This document shows positions 37,007-45,356 of a DNA stretch of 64,000 nucleotides, one piece after another. Position numbers and translations under genes: made by a program. This stretch comes from Terrimesophilobacter mesophilus. GTDB lineage: Bacteria > Actinomycetota > Actinomycetes > Actinomycetales > Microbacteriaceae. The stretch is from the NCBI RefSeq assembly GCF_014200375.1, contig NZ_JACHBP010000001.1, positions 1,798,001 through 1,862,000 of the forward strand, read 5' to 3'. The notes under the pieces were generated by a model. That model was not told the DNA's origin. It saw only the letters and a program-made list of their open reading frames with translations, and ran no database searches. The stretch's first letter is position 1. Each line of letters opens with the position of its first letter.

Positions 37007-38185
37007 ATGGCGACATCCCACCTCATCGACGATTTCTACCAGGGTGTCGTGCCCGCACTGCTGCCGTTCCTGGTTCTCGAACGCCAATACAGTTACGCGG
37101 CCGTCGCGGGGTTGACCCTCGCGGCGAACCTGCTGTCCTCCGTCGCCCAGCCCGCGTTCGGATGGTGGGGAGATCGAACTCCACGGCGCTGGTTGATACC
37201 GGCCGGCATGGTCACGGCGGCGATCGGCGTGAGCCTCGTCGCGTTCACCCCCGAATACTGGATGACCTGGCTCGTGATTGCACTCTCCGGCATCGGGATT
37301 TCGGCGTTCCATCCCGAGGCGGCGCGGGCCGCGCGCATCGCGGCCGGGAACAGCAACCGAGCGATGAGCGTGTTCGCAGTCGGAGGAAACCTGGGCTTCG
37401 CGACCGGTTCTCTGGTCGCAACACCGCTCCTGCTGTTCACCGGGCTCGGCGGTACCCCGTACCTGCTCATCCCCGCCGCCGTCATGGCGGTCGTGATCGT
37501 GCTGCGGCTGCAGCGGGTGCTCGATGGCCCGCGGGACGCCCCGAAGCCGGTTCAGCATCCGCCCGGACCGGACAATTGGCCGGGGTTCCTGCGCCTCACG
37601 GCCGTCGTGGTGGTGCGCTCGATCGTGTTCTTCGGGTCCGTCTCCTTCATCGCTCTGTACTTCATTCACGACTTCCGGACCTCCCAGGCTCTGGGTGGCG
37701 CCGCACTCACGGTGTTCCTCACCTTCGGGGCCGTCGGCACGCTCTTCGGTGGCTGGCTTGCGGATCGCGTGGGCAGGCTTGTGAGCATCCGCATCGGGTT
37801 CGCCGTGTCGATCCCGTCGCTCCTCGGACTCGTTCTCGCGCCCACCTGGCCGATTGCGCTCGTCTTCGTGGCCGTGTTCGGCATCGCGATCTTCGTACCG
37901 TTCGCGGTGTTCGTGATCCTCGGGCAGGACTACCTGCCCAACCGGATCGGCATCGCGAGCGGTGTGACGGTCGGTCTCGCCGTCACGGTCGGTGGGTTGT
38001 TCAGCCCGCTCCTCGGCTGGATCGCCGACCAGACGAACCTCCGGGTGAGCTTCTTCATCCTCATCGGGCTCACCGTACTGAGCCTCGGACTCGCGTTCCT
38101 GCTCCGGGAGCCGGCGTCGGGACCGCGTCATCCGCGACCGCTCGGGGACACGACGGCCGAAGCGGCCGACGAGGGCGCGCTGTGA
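37007..38185 (+). CDS. MFS transporter, fosmidomycin-resistance-like
   Basis: A 392-residue major facilitator with ~12 hydrophobic segments. Features such as LIDDFYQGVVPALLPFLV at the N-terminus and GWWGDRTPRRW between helices 2 and 3 (the MFS motif A position) match the Fsr subgroup of drug exporters; DRVGRLVSIRIGF repeats this loop in the second half. The ATG at 37007 has a good GGAGGG site nine bases upstream; an in-frame GTG at 36983 overlaps pncA by four bases and is the alternative. The substrate is unknown; it ends three bases from the convergent hpaD. Confidence 0.85.
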   Translation: MATSHLIDDFYQGVVPALLPFLVLERQYSYAAVAGLTLAANLLSSVAQPAFGWWGDRTPRRWLIPAGMVTAAIGVSLVAFTPEYWMTWLVIALSGIGISAFHPEAARAARIAAGNSNRAMSVFAVGGNLGFATGSLVATPLLLFTGLGGTPYLLIPAAVMAVVIVLRLQRVLDGPRDAPKPVQHPPGPDNWPGFLRLTAVVVVRSIVFFGSVSFIALYFIHDFRTSQALGGAALTVFLTFGAVGTLFGGWLADRVGRLVSIRIGFAVSIPSLLGLVLAPTWPIALVFVAVFGIAIFVPFAVFVILGQDYLPNRIGIASGVTVGLAVTVGGLFSPLLGWIADQTNLRVSFFILIGLTVLSLGLAFLLREPASGPRHPRPLGDTTAEAADEGAL

Positions 38186-38188
38186 CTC

Positions 38189-39238
38189 CTAGACCTGGTT
38201 TCCGAGCTTGTACTCCGGCATCGCTTCGCCCTTGCGCGTGTAGCTGAAGCCGTCGGCGCCGATCGTGACCTCGGACTCCTCCGTCTCGGTGCGCTCGGTG
38301 ATGGTGATCGGGCTTCCGCCGAGATCGAGCACGGTGGAACCCTCCGAGTACCAACTCGGCACGACCGGGTTGCCCCACCAGTCGCGACGCTGGTTGTCGT
38401 GCACGTCCCAGGTGACGACCGGGTTGTCGGGGTCGCCGGTGTAGTAGTCGTGCGTGTAGATCTCGACGCGGTGGCCGTCGGGGTCGCGCAGGTAGAGGTA
38501 GAAGGCGTTGGAGACCCCATGGCGGCCGGGGCCGCGCTCGATGCGATCCGAGAGGCGGTACGCCCCGAGGGTGTCGCAGATGTTCACGATCTGGTTCCGC
38601 TCGTGGGTCGCGAACGCGATGTGGTGCAGGCGCGGTCCGCCGCCTCCGGTGAGGGCGATGTCGTGCACCGTCGCCTTGCGGTACAGCCAGCTCGCGTACA
38701 CGGTTCCCGCCTCGTCCTGGATGTCCTCGCTCACCCGAAAGCCGAGGCTCTCGTAGTACGCCTGAGCGGCCGGCACGTCGGGAGTGAAGATGTTGAAGTG
38801 GTCGAGCCGGGAGATCGCCCCGGAGCCCTGCACGTCGTAGCGGCGCGTGTAGCGCTCGACGTGGTCGGCGTCGTAGAAGAACTCCACGGGGAATCCGAGG
38901 GGGTCGATGACGCGAACCGCCTCGCCGATTCCGCGGGTGGCGCCGGATGCGCGGTGCTCGACCGAGCATCCGAGGGACTCGAAGTGGGCGGCGGCCTTGG
39001 CGACCTCGGCCTGCGATCGCACGCGGTAGGCGAGCGCGGCGAGGGCCGGCACCGGCCCCTGGCGCAGGACGAGCGAGTGGTGCAGATACTCCTCGAACGC
39101 GCGCAGGTAGATCGCCTCGTCGTCCTCGTGGGTGACGACGAGGCCGAGGATGTCGACGTAGAACCTCCGGCTCTCCGCGAGGTCGCGCACGATGAGTTCG
39201 GCGTATGCGGCACGGATGATGTCAAAGTCTGCGGTCAT
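38189..39238 (-). CDS. hpaD: homoprotocatechuate (3,4-dihydroxyphenylacetate) 2,3-dioxygenase
   Basis: Extradiol ring cleavage of homoprotocatechuate to 5-carboxymethyl-2-hydroxymuconate semialdehyde. The 349 residues belong to the vicinal-oxygen-chelate fold: the metal ligands are His147 (RLDHFNIF), His206 (RLHHIAFAT) and Glu259 (HRVEIYTHDYY), with the same mutual spacing as in the Brevibacterium fuscum enzyme. The C-terminal DVHDNQRRDWWGNPVVPSWY is also diagnostic. It is the last gene of the five-gene operon and overlaps hpaE by four bases. Confidence 0.95.
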   Translation of the reverse strand: MTADFDIIRAAYAELIVRDLAESRRFYVDILGLVVTHEDDEAIYLRAFEEYLHHSLVLRQGPVPALAALAYRVRSQAEVAKAAAHFESLGCSVEHRASGATRGIGEAVRVIDPLGFPVEFFYDADHVERYTRRYDVQGSGAISRLDHFNIFTPDVPAAQAYYESLGFRVSEDIQDEAGTVYASWLYRKATVHDIALTGGGGPRLHHIAFATHERNQIVNICDTLGAYRLSDRIERGPGRHGVSNAFYLYLRDPDGHRVEIYTHDYYTGDPDNPVVTWDVHDNQRRDWWGNPVVPSWYSEGSTVLDLGGSPITITERTETEESEVTIGADGFSYTRKGEAMPEYKLGNQV

Positions 39239-40731
39239 CGGGAGGCTCCGAATCGTGGGGTGTGGATGGGGGACAGGCTGATGTGCACGGCCTGCTGCTC
39301 GCTGTAGAAGTCGAGCGACCGGTAGCCGCCCTCGTGGCCGAGGCCGCTCGCCTTCACGCCACCGAATGGGGTGCGGAGGTCCCGCACGTTGTGCGAGTTG
39401 AGCCACACCATGCCGGCCTCGATGCCGTGGGCGAACGTGTGGGCGCGCTTCAGGTCGCTCGTCCACAGGTAGGCCGCGAGGCCGTACTTCACGGCGTTCG
39501 CGAGTTCGAGCGCCTCGGCGTCGGTGTCGAACGGGGTGATCGCCACCACGGGGCCGAAGATCTCCTCCTGGAAGATGCGGGCGTCCGGCTTCACGTCGAC
39601 GAACACGGTCGGCGCGACGTAGTTGCCGGTCTCGAGTCCGGCCGGGCGTCCGCCGCCCGCGACGAGGCGCCCTTCGCCCTTGCCGAGCTCCACGTAGCTC
39701 ATGACTTTCGCGTAGTGCTCTGGGTGCACAAGAGCACCGACCTCTGTCTTCGGGTCGTGCGGGTCGCCGACGACGATGTTCTTCGCGCGCTCCGCATACT
39801 GCGAGACGAAGTCGTCGTAGATGCTGCGCTCGACGAGGATGCGGCTGCCGGCCGTGCAGCGCTCGCCGTTGAGCGAGAAGACCCCGAAGAGGGTCGAGTC
39901 GATGGCCGCGTCGAGATCGGCGTCGGCGAAGACGATCGCCGGCGACTTGCCTCCGAGCTCCATCGAGAGACCTTTGAGGTGCTTCGCCGCGTTACCGAAG
40001 ATGGTCTGCCCCGTCGTCGTCTCGCCCGTGAACGAGATGAGACGGACATCCGGATGCTTGACGAGCGCGTCTCCCGCCTCCTCGCCGAGACCGTTGACGA
40101 GGTTGAAGACGCCCTTCGGCAGCCCGGCCTCTTCGAAGATACCGGCCCACAGGCTCGCCGAGAGCGGGGTGAACTCTGCCGGCTTGAGCACGACCGTGCA
40201 GCCGGAGGCGAGGGCGGGCGCGAGCTTCCAGCTCTCGAGCATGAATGGAGTGTTCCACGGCGTGATGAGCCCTGCGACGCCCACCGGCTTGCGGTGCACG
40301 TAGTTCACCTGGGCTCCGGGCACCTGGTAGGTGTCGTCGCGCTGCGCGACGATCAGGTCGGCGAAGAAGCGGAAGTTCTCCGCCGCCCGCTGCGCCTGCC
40401 CGAGCGCCTGGGTGATCGGCAGCCCGGTGTCGAAGGTCTCGAGCTCGGCGAGCTCGGCATCCCTCGTCTCGACCTGGTCAGCGATGCGGTTCAGGATGCG
40501 CGCCCGCTCGCGGTTCTTCATGCCCGGCCACGGCCCGTCGTCGAACGCGCGTTTCGCCGACGCGACCGCGAGGTCGATGTCGGCCTGTCTCCCGGCGGCC
40601 GCCTGCACGTAGGTCGTGTTCGAGACGGGGTCGAGCACGTCGAACGTCGATCCACCGACACTGTCGACGAGCTCGCCGTCGATGTAATGGCGGATGCGGT
40701 CCGGCAGGTTCTGAGGGATGAAGTGCGTCAT
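39235..40731 (-). CDS. hpaE: 5-carboxymethyl-2-hydroxymuconate semialdehyde dehydrogenase
   Basis: Oxidises the HpaD ring-cleavage product with NAD+. The 498 residues are a full aldehyde dehydrogenase with TPWNTPFMLESWK, the glutamate motif LSMELGGKSPAIVF, the catalytic cysteine in LNGERCTAGSRILVE and EEIFGPVVAITPF. Its N-terminus DRIRHYIDGELVDSVGGSTFDVLDPVSN and location next to hpaD support the specific name. The start codon directly abuts the stop of the DapA-like gene. Confidence 0.93.
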   Translation of the reverse strand: MTHFIPQNLPDRIRHYIDGELVDSVGGSTFDVLDPVSNTTYVQAAAGRQADIDLAVASAKRAFDDGPWPGMKNRERARILNRIADQVETRDAELAELETFDTGLPITQALGQAQRAAENFRFFADLIVAQRDDTYQVPGAQVNYVHRKPVGVAGLITPWNTPFMLESWKLAPALASGCTVVLKPAEFTPLSASLWAGIFEEAGLPKGVFNLVNGLGEEAGDALVKHPDVRLISFTGETTTGQTIFGNAAKHLKGLSMELGGKSPAIVFADADLDAAIDSTLFGVFSLNGERCTAGSRILVERSIYDDFVSQYAERAKNIVVGDPHDPKTEVGALVHPEHYAKVMSYVELGKGEGRLVAGGGRPAGLETGNYVAPTVFVDVKPDARIFQEEIFGPVVAITPFDTDAEALELANAVKYGLAAYLWTSDLKRAHTFAHGIEAGMVWLNSHNVRDLRTPFGGVKASGLGHEGGYRSLDFYSEQQAVHISLSPIHTPRFGASR

Positions 40732-41676
40732 CTAGTGTCCACCGATCTGGAATCCATCGACCGGGGTGAGGTACTGCTCACCCTCGGTCATGAGCTGTCT
40801 GATCTTCTGGAGCCCGGCATCCGTCGGCTCGATGAGCGGCGGTCGCACGTGGCCGCTCGAGATGAGGCCGCGCTGCTCGAGCACCCATTTGCCCGGCGCC
40901 GGGTTGGTCTCGACGAAGAGCAGGTCGACGAGCGGGTGCAGCCCGTAGTGAAAGGTGCGGGCGCGATCGAAGTCGCCGGCCTCCCAGGCCTCGAACATCT
41001 GGGCGACGGCCGCGGGCGCGATGTTGGCCGTCGCGCTCACGAAGCCGGCCCCTCCGAGAGCCAGGAGCGGAAGGCACAGCAATTCGATGCCCGACCAGAC
41101 GAGCAGCTCGGGGCCGCACAGGTGCAGGACGCGGGAGAAGTGCTCGAAGTCCTTCGTGGTCTCCTTGACGCCCACGAAGTTCTCGACATCGTGGAAGAGC
41201 CGTGCGACCGTCTCCGGCGCGATGTCGACGGCCGTGCGGCTGGGCACGTTGTAGGCGACGATCGGCAGGTCGGGGAATTCCTCGGCGACCGTCTTGTACC
41301 AGCGGTAGAGCGCCTCCTGCGTCGGTCTCGCGTAGTACGGCGTGATGATGAGTGCCGCATCGACGCCGGCGTCGCGGGCGGCGGCCGTGAGCTCGAGGGT
41401 CTCGTCGAGCTTCGCCGAGCCGGTGCCCGGCATGAAGGGGACGCGGTCGCCGATCGCGGTGGCGACGGTGCGGATGGCCTCCGCGCGCTCGGCGATCGTC
41501 TGTGCGCTCGGCTCGCCCGTCGACCCGCCGATCGAGATGCCGTGGCTTCCGGATGCCAGCTGCCAGTTCACGAGGTTCGTGAGGCCCGCGTGGTCGACGG
41601 CCCCGTCGCTCGTGAAGGGGGTCATGAGGGGGGCGATGGATCCGCGGATCTGTGCCGGGTCGCTGCGGAACTTCAT
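40732..41676 (-). CDS. DapA-family (N-acetylneuraminate lyase/DHDPS) aldolase in the hpa operon
   Basis: A 314-residue class I aldolase-type barrel. Motifs are GGSTGEPSAQT (GGTTGE loop), YNVPSRTAVDIAPE with the conserved Tyr, and the Schiff-base lysine in VGVKETTKDFEHF. Such DapA homologues recur in actinobacterial and proteobacterial homoprotocatechuate clusters, often annotated as dihydrodipicolinate synthase. In this operon it may replace the HpaI aldolase or the HpaH-type step, releasing pyruvate. It overlaps the GntR gene by four bases and abuts hpaE. A lysine-biosynthetic role is unlikely here. Confidence 0.85.
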   Translation of the reverse strand: MKFRSDPAQIRGSIAPLMTPFTSDGAVDHAGLTNLVNWQLASGSHGISIGGSTGEPSAQTIAERAEAIRTVATAIGDRVPFMPGTGSAKLDETLELTAAARDAGVDAALIITPYYARPTQEALYRWYKTVAEEFPDLPIVAYNVPSRTAVDIAPETVARLFHDVENFVGVKETTKDFEHFSRVLHLCGPELLVWSGIELLCLPLLALGGAGFVSATANIAPAAVAQMFEAWEAGDFDRARTFHYGLHPLVDLLFVETNPAPGKWVLEQRGLISSGHVRPPLIEPTDAGLQKIRQLMTEGEQYLTPVDGFQIGGH

Positions 41677-42359
41677 GGTGTCTCCCTGGTTCTGTGCTGG
41701 TGGGCGAGAAACGCGTCGAGAGTGGCCAGCCGGTGGTTGCGGGCGGCGAGCTCGAGCTCGAAGGGTTCGGCGTTCGACTCGATGAGGCCCAGGATGGCCT
41801 CGTGCTCTGCGACCGAGTCCCGCGCGCGACCGGGAACGAAACTGAACGTCGACTCGCGCAGCGCGCGCAGCCGAGCCCACCCCCGGTCGACGAGGTCGAG
41901 GATGTGCGGGTTCGGGCAGTGTTCGAAGAGCACCGAATGGAAGTCGAGGTTTAACGCGGTGAACGCGACGGGGTCGAAGTGGTGCAGGCTCTCGGCGAGC
42001 GCGTCGTTGATGGCTCGCGCGCGGGCCACGTCATCCGACGTCATGTGCGGGGCGGATGCCGCGGTCGCCCAGCCCTCGACGAGGCTCAGCGTCTGCATTG
42101 TGACCTGGTATTCGGTCGGGTCGAGCATCGCGACCTGCGCGCCGACATTGCGTTCGAACTGAACGAGGCCCTCGGCCTCGAGCCGCCGGATCGCCTCACG
42201 CACCGGCACGACGCTCACTCCGAGCTCCGCCGCGATCGCCCCCAGTACGAGGCGATACCCGGGGGTGTAGCTCGAGTCCTCGATGCGGGACTTGATGAAA
42301 TCGTATGCGCGCTGCGACTTGCTCGGAGTGAGCGTTGCGGCTACCGCGCTGCCAGCCAT
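41673..42359 (-). CDS. GntR/FCD family transcriptional regulator
   Basis: A 228-residue regulator with an N-terminal winged HTH (QRAYDFIKSRIEDSSYTPGYRLVLGAIAAELGVSVVPVREAIRRLEAEGLV) and a C-terminal FCD ligand-binding domain with the metal-binding pattern LNLDFHSVLFEHC, WARLRALREST and EHEAIL. It is embedded within the operon it probably controls, overlapping the FAH-RraA gene by 19 bases and the DapA-like gene by four. The ATG at 42359 has a GAGG site upstream; GTG 42380 is an alternative. The effector is probably an hpa-pathway metabolite. Confidence 0.9.
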   Translation of the reverse strand: MAGSAVAATLTPSKSQRAYDFIKSRIEDSSYTPGYRLVLGAIAAELGVSVVPVREAIRRLEAEGLVQFERNVGAQVAMLDPTEYQVTMQTLSLVEGWATAASAPHMTSDDVARARAINDALAESLHHFDPVAFTALNLDFHSVLFEHCPNPHILDLVDRGWARLRALRESTFSFVPGRARDSVAEHEAILGLIESNAEPFELELAARNHRLATLDAFLAHQHRTRETP

Positions 42360-43834
42360 TGCTCGTACCTCGCCTTCCACTCCGCGTTCATCGGGTACAG
42401 GCCGTCGACGCTCTCGCCTGCACCGACTCGTTCGGCGATGAAGGCCTCCTGCCGCTCCTGCTCGATCGCGTCGCGGACAACCTCATCGACGATCCCGGGC
42501 GGGATCACGAGCACCCCGTCGTCGTCCCCGACGATGACGTCGCCCGGTTGCACGGCCGTGCCGCCGCAGGCGATCGTGGCGTCGACCTCCCAGGGGACGT
42601 GCCTTCTCCCGAGCACGGCCGGGTGCGGGCCGGCGTGGTAGGTCGGGATGCCGAGCGCCGTCACGGCGTCCAGATCGCGGATGCCGCCATCCGTCACGAT
42701 GCCGGCAGCGCCGCGCACCTGCGCGCGGAGGGCCAGGATGTCGCCGACGGTGCCCGTGCCGCGTTCGCCGCGCGCGTCGATCACGAGCACCTCGCCGGCA
42801 CCCAGCGAGTCGAACGCCTGCTTCTGTGCGTTGAAGCCCCCGCCGTGGGAGGCGAAGAGATCTTCGCGGCCCGGAATGAAGCGCAGAGTGCGGGCGAGGC
42901 CGACCATGCGCGTGCGCGGCTGGGTCGGTGTGAGGCCGTCGATGCTGACCGTGTTCAAGCCGCGTTTGCGAAGCTGCGAACTCAGGGTCGCTGTGCCGAC
43001 CGAATTGATCTGCGCCTTCAGGCCTTCGCTCAATGAGTCGCCGGTCGAGGCGGCCGCCTTCGGCTGTGTCGAAACCACTCCGGCCGCTTCCGCCGAACCC
43101 CATGCCTCCGCCAGCACGTCGTCATCCACTTTCGGCCCGAACCCGAAGTCCCCGAAACCCGCAACACCTTCGACCACGGGCGTCACGAGGCGGCCGGTCG
43201 TGCGGCCAGCGGCATCCTCGACCGCCACTTCCACCACATCCCCCGGTTGCACCACGGTCGACCCGGCCGGCGTTCCGGTGAGGATGACGTCGCCGGGCTC
43301 GAGGGTCACGAGTTGCGACAGGTCGGCGACGAGCTGCCCGAACGGGAACAGCAGGGTGGCGGTCGTGTCGTCCTGCACGAGCTCACCGTTCACCCAGGTG
43401 CGGATGCGCAGCCCCGCCGGGTCGAGCAGGTTCGCGGCCAGGATCGCCGGGCCGATCGGAGTGAACCCGTCGCCGCCTTTCGAGCGCAGGTTGGATCCCT
43501 TGTCCGCGTATTTGAGGTCGTACACTCCGAAGTCGTTGGCCGCCGTGACACCGGAGACGTGGCTCCAGCCTTCCTCCGGGGTCACGCGGCGTGCGCTCTT
43601 GCCGATGATGAGCGCGATCTCTCCCTCGAAGGCGAGCAACTCGCATCCCGCCGGTCGCTCGATGGGCGTTCCGGATGCCGACAGCGAGGTCGACGGCTTC
43701 AGGAAATAACCGGGCTGGGCGGGCGTGCGTCCGCGCTGGGCAGCGCGACTCGGATAGTTCAGGTGGACGGCGATGACCTTGCCGGGGCGCCGGCCGATCA
43801 TGGCGTCCACATCCGGGGCGATGCTCTCGTTCAC
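42341..43834 (-). CDS. FAH-domain / RraA-domain fusion protein of homoprotocatechuate degradation
   Basis: A 497-residue two-domain enzyme. Residues ~1-250 are a fumarylacetoacetate hydrolase-like domain of the HpaG type (YFLKPSTSLSASG, CELLAFEGEIALIIGK, NDFGVYDLKYADKGSNLRSKGGDGFTPIGP in two pieces, VILTGTPAGSTVVQPGD), expected to decarboxylate and/or isomerise the hpa intermediates. Residues ~280-490 are an RraA-like domain (TATLSSQLRKRGL, GDILALRAQVRGAAGIVTDGGIRD, VDATIACGGTAVQPGDVIVGDDDGV), a family that includes 4-hydroxy-2-oxoacid aldolases and oxaloacetate decarboxylases. Thus two or three pathway steps may be united. GTG 43834 with a GGAGG site is the start; it is the first gene of the operon. 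Confidence 0.85.
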   Translation of the reverse strand: MNESIAPDVDAMIGRRPGKVIAVHLNYPSRAAQRGRTPAQPGYFLKPSTSLSASGTPIERPAGCELLAFEGEIALIIGKSARRVTPEEGWSHVSGVTAANDFGVYDLKYADKGSNLRSKGGDGFTPIGPAILAANLLDPAGLRIRTWVNGELVQDDTTATLLFPFGQLVADLSQLVTLEPGDVILTGTPAGSTVVQPGDVVEVAVEDAAGRTTGRLVTPVVEGVAGFGDFGFGPKVDDDVLAEAWGSAEAAGVVSTQPKAAASTGDSLSEGLKAQINSVGTATLSSQLRKRGLNTVSIDGLTPTQPRTRMVGLARTLRFIPGREDLFASHGGGFNAQKQAFDSLGAGEVLVIDARGERGTGTVGDILALRAQVRGAAGIVTDGGIRDLDAVTALGIPTYHAGPHPAVLGRRHVPWEVDATIACGGTAVQPGDVIVGDDDGVLVIPPGIVDEVVRDAIEQERQEAFIAERVGAGESVDGLYPMNAEWKARYEQWLAAR

Positions 43835-43870
43835 GACACCTCCGTGGTGTACGAAATAATATACGATCTC
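43835..43870 (-). promoter_or_regulatory. AT-rich promoter/operator of the hpa operon
   Basis: On the minus strand GTATATTATTTCGTAC precedes the GGAGG site of the first gene. It is a clear A/T island in high-GC DNA and carries TATATT as a -10 candidate; the near-symmetric GTAT...GTAC ends may bind the operon's GntR protein. The exact operator is not resolved. Confidence 0.5.
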
Positions 43871-43959
43871 ACCACGACGGGGCGGTGAAGTCAACACCCC
43901 CGGCCCCGCCGATACCGCTGGACTCACCGATATCCCCGGACTCGTCTGCCTCACGATGA

Positions 43960-43985
43960 GGGGAAGGGGAAGGGAAAGGGAAGGG
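43960..43985 (+). other. five-run G-tract with G-quadruplex potential
   Basis: Five runs of three or four G separated by AA or AAA occur in 26 bases between the hpa promoter and the 3' end of the IclR gene. On the complementary strand this is a C/T tract following the IclR stop codon. Its function is unknown. Confidence 0.6.
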
Positions 43986-44002
43986 AGATAGGAGTTGGGG
44001 TG

Positions 44003-44695
44003 TCACAACTCGGCGGCGATCGCGCGCGCGGCCTCCGAGAGTCGCGCAGCCAACTGCTCGACGGGGCGCTCGGTCGCGATGTAGACGACGGAGACGGCAG
44101 CGGGCGGCTGCCCAGCGACCAGGAGAGGAACCGCGACGGAGGAGAGGCCCTTGATGACCTCATCGTGACTCGTCGCGAACCGGCGGGCGATGACGACCCC
44201 GACTTCGTCCCGGGGCGATTCGCCCAGTGTTCGCCACTGCACGGACGACAGGATGGACTGGATCGCGAGGCCCGGAGCCCCCAGCAGCAGCGGATGCCGC
44301 GACCCGGGTCGCTGGGCGACGCTCGCGTGCTCGTGACTGGGTTCGACGCTCACGAGGGTGACGACCTCGTCGCGGTCGAGCACGGCGAGGAAGGCGGTCA
44401 TCCCCAGGTCATTCGCCGCGGCGGTGAGCGCCGGGAGCGCAGCAGCCTGCAGGTCGCGCGAGACGCTGCGGGCGAGGGCGGCCATCCGAGGGGCCAGCTG
44501 AACGCCACCTCCGGCATCCCGGGAGACGAGTCCGTGGTCCTCCAGGGTCCTGAGGATGCGGTACGCGATCGAGCGGTGGACGCCGAGGGATGCTGCGAGT
44601 CCGGCGATCGACGGGGGTATCGTCGATTCTGCGACGATTTCCAGCATCCGGAGCCCCCGGGAGAGCGTCTGGGAATGCGGTGATTCCAGGCTCAT
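44003..44695 (-). CDS. IclR family transcriptional regulator
   Basis: A 230-residue regulator with a winged HTH (LSRGLRMLEIVAESTIPPSIAGLAASLGVHRSIAYRILRTLEDHGLV) and a GAF-like effector domain. It diverges from the hpaC-hpaB genes and is separated from the hpa operon by 168 bases, so it probably governs 4-hydroxyphenylacetate hydroxylation. IclR proteins commonly control aromatic catabolism. A GTTCC/GGAAC inverted repeat lies in the shared promoter region. Confidence 0.9.
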   Translation of the reverse strand: MSLESPHSQTLSRGLRMLEIVAESTIPPSIAGLAASLGVHRSIAYRILRTLEDHGLVSRDAGGGVQLAPRMAALARSVSRDLQAAALPALTAAANDLGMTAFLAVLDRDEVVTLVSVEPSHEHASVAQRPGSRHPLLLGAPGLAIQSILSSVQWRTLGESPRDEVGVVIARRFATSHDEVIKGLSSVAVPLLVAGQPPAAVSVVYIATERPVEQLAARLSEAARAIAAEL

Positions 44696-44726
44696 GGCTC
44701 GCCGATCGTCCGAAGTGCGCGAGGTC

Positions 44727-44741
44727 GTTCCCTGTCGGAAC
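44727..44741. promoter_or_regulatory. inverted repeat, candidate IclR operator
   Basis: GTTCC-CTGTC-GGAAC, perfect arms, lies between the IclR gene and hpaC, directly before TACTCT/TATATT -10-like hexamers at 44746-44756 serving hpaC. Confidence 0.5.
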
Positions 44742-44774
44742 GCGGTACTCTATATTAGAACGCCAGAGAAATGA

Positions 44775-45314
44775 GTGTCAACGATGATGGCCAAGGATCC
44801 CCGGGGATTCCAGCCCGGGTCCAGGCTGTACCGGACGCCTGCGCAGTACCTGCGCGGCAGCTATGGCAGGTTCGCGACGGGGGTCGCCGTCGTGACATTC
44901 GAGGGTGCAGCCGGGCGGCACGGGATCACCGTGAACTCGTTCACCTCGGTCTCCATGGAGCCTCCGCTCGTTCTCGTGAGCATTGCGCGCGACAGCAACA
45001 GCCACGATGAGCTCGTCGACAATCCGTTCACCGTGAACGTGCTGGGTGCGGAGCAGGAGGCGCTCGCGTGGCACTTCGCCGGCGGACCGACCCTGGAACC
45101 CGTGTGGATCGATGGCGATCCAGCGCCGCGCCTGAGCGGGGTCCTCTCCTGGTTCTCGTGCACGCCATGGGCGTCCTACGACGGCGGCGACCACACGATC
45201 TACGTCGGCGAGGTCCAGGATCACGACTACCGCAACGGCGACGCGCTCGGCTTCGTCGGCGGGCGGTTCACCGTCATCCCGGAATTCAGACCAGGACACG
45301 AAGCCCTGCTCTAG
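44775..45314 (+). CDS. hpaC: flavin reductase (HpaC-like) for 4-hydroxyphenylacetate 3-monooxygenase
   Basis: Supplies reduced flavin to the oxygenase encoded just downstream. The 179 residues form a flavin-reductase-like split beta-barrel: LRGSYGRFATGVAVVTF, GITVNSFTSVSMEPPLVLVSIARDS and DHTIYVGEVQDHDYRNGDALGF are the family motifs. Starts at GTG 44775, ATG 44784 and ATG 44787 are all possible; the first is used. Pairing with hpaB 42 bases downstream supports the role. Confidence 0.88.
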   Translation: MSTMMAKDPRGFQPGSRLYRTPAQYLRGSYGRFATGVAVVTFEGAAGRHGITVNSFTSVSMEPPLVLVSIARDSNSHDELVDNPFTVNVLGAEQEALAWHFAGGPTLEPVWIDGDPAPRLSGVLSWFSCTPWASYDGGDHTIYVGEVQDHDYRNGDALGFVGGRFTVIPEFRPGHEALL

Positions 45315-45356
45315 GCTCAGCGCACAACCGTCCGCCACAACGAAGGAGCAACCACG

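Noticed and set aside
39262-42162. 966-codon open frame on the + strand
   Set aside because: It lies antisense to hpaE, the DapA-like gene and the GntR gene. The translation is Arg/Glu/Val/Asp-rich without any family motif, a typical shadow frame in high-GC DNA.
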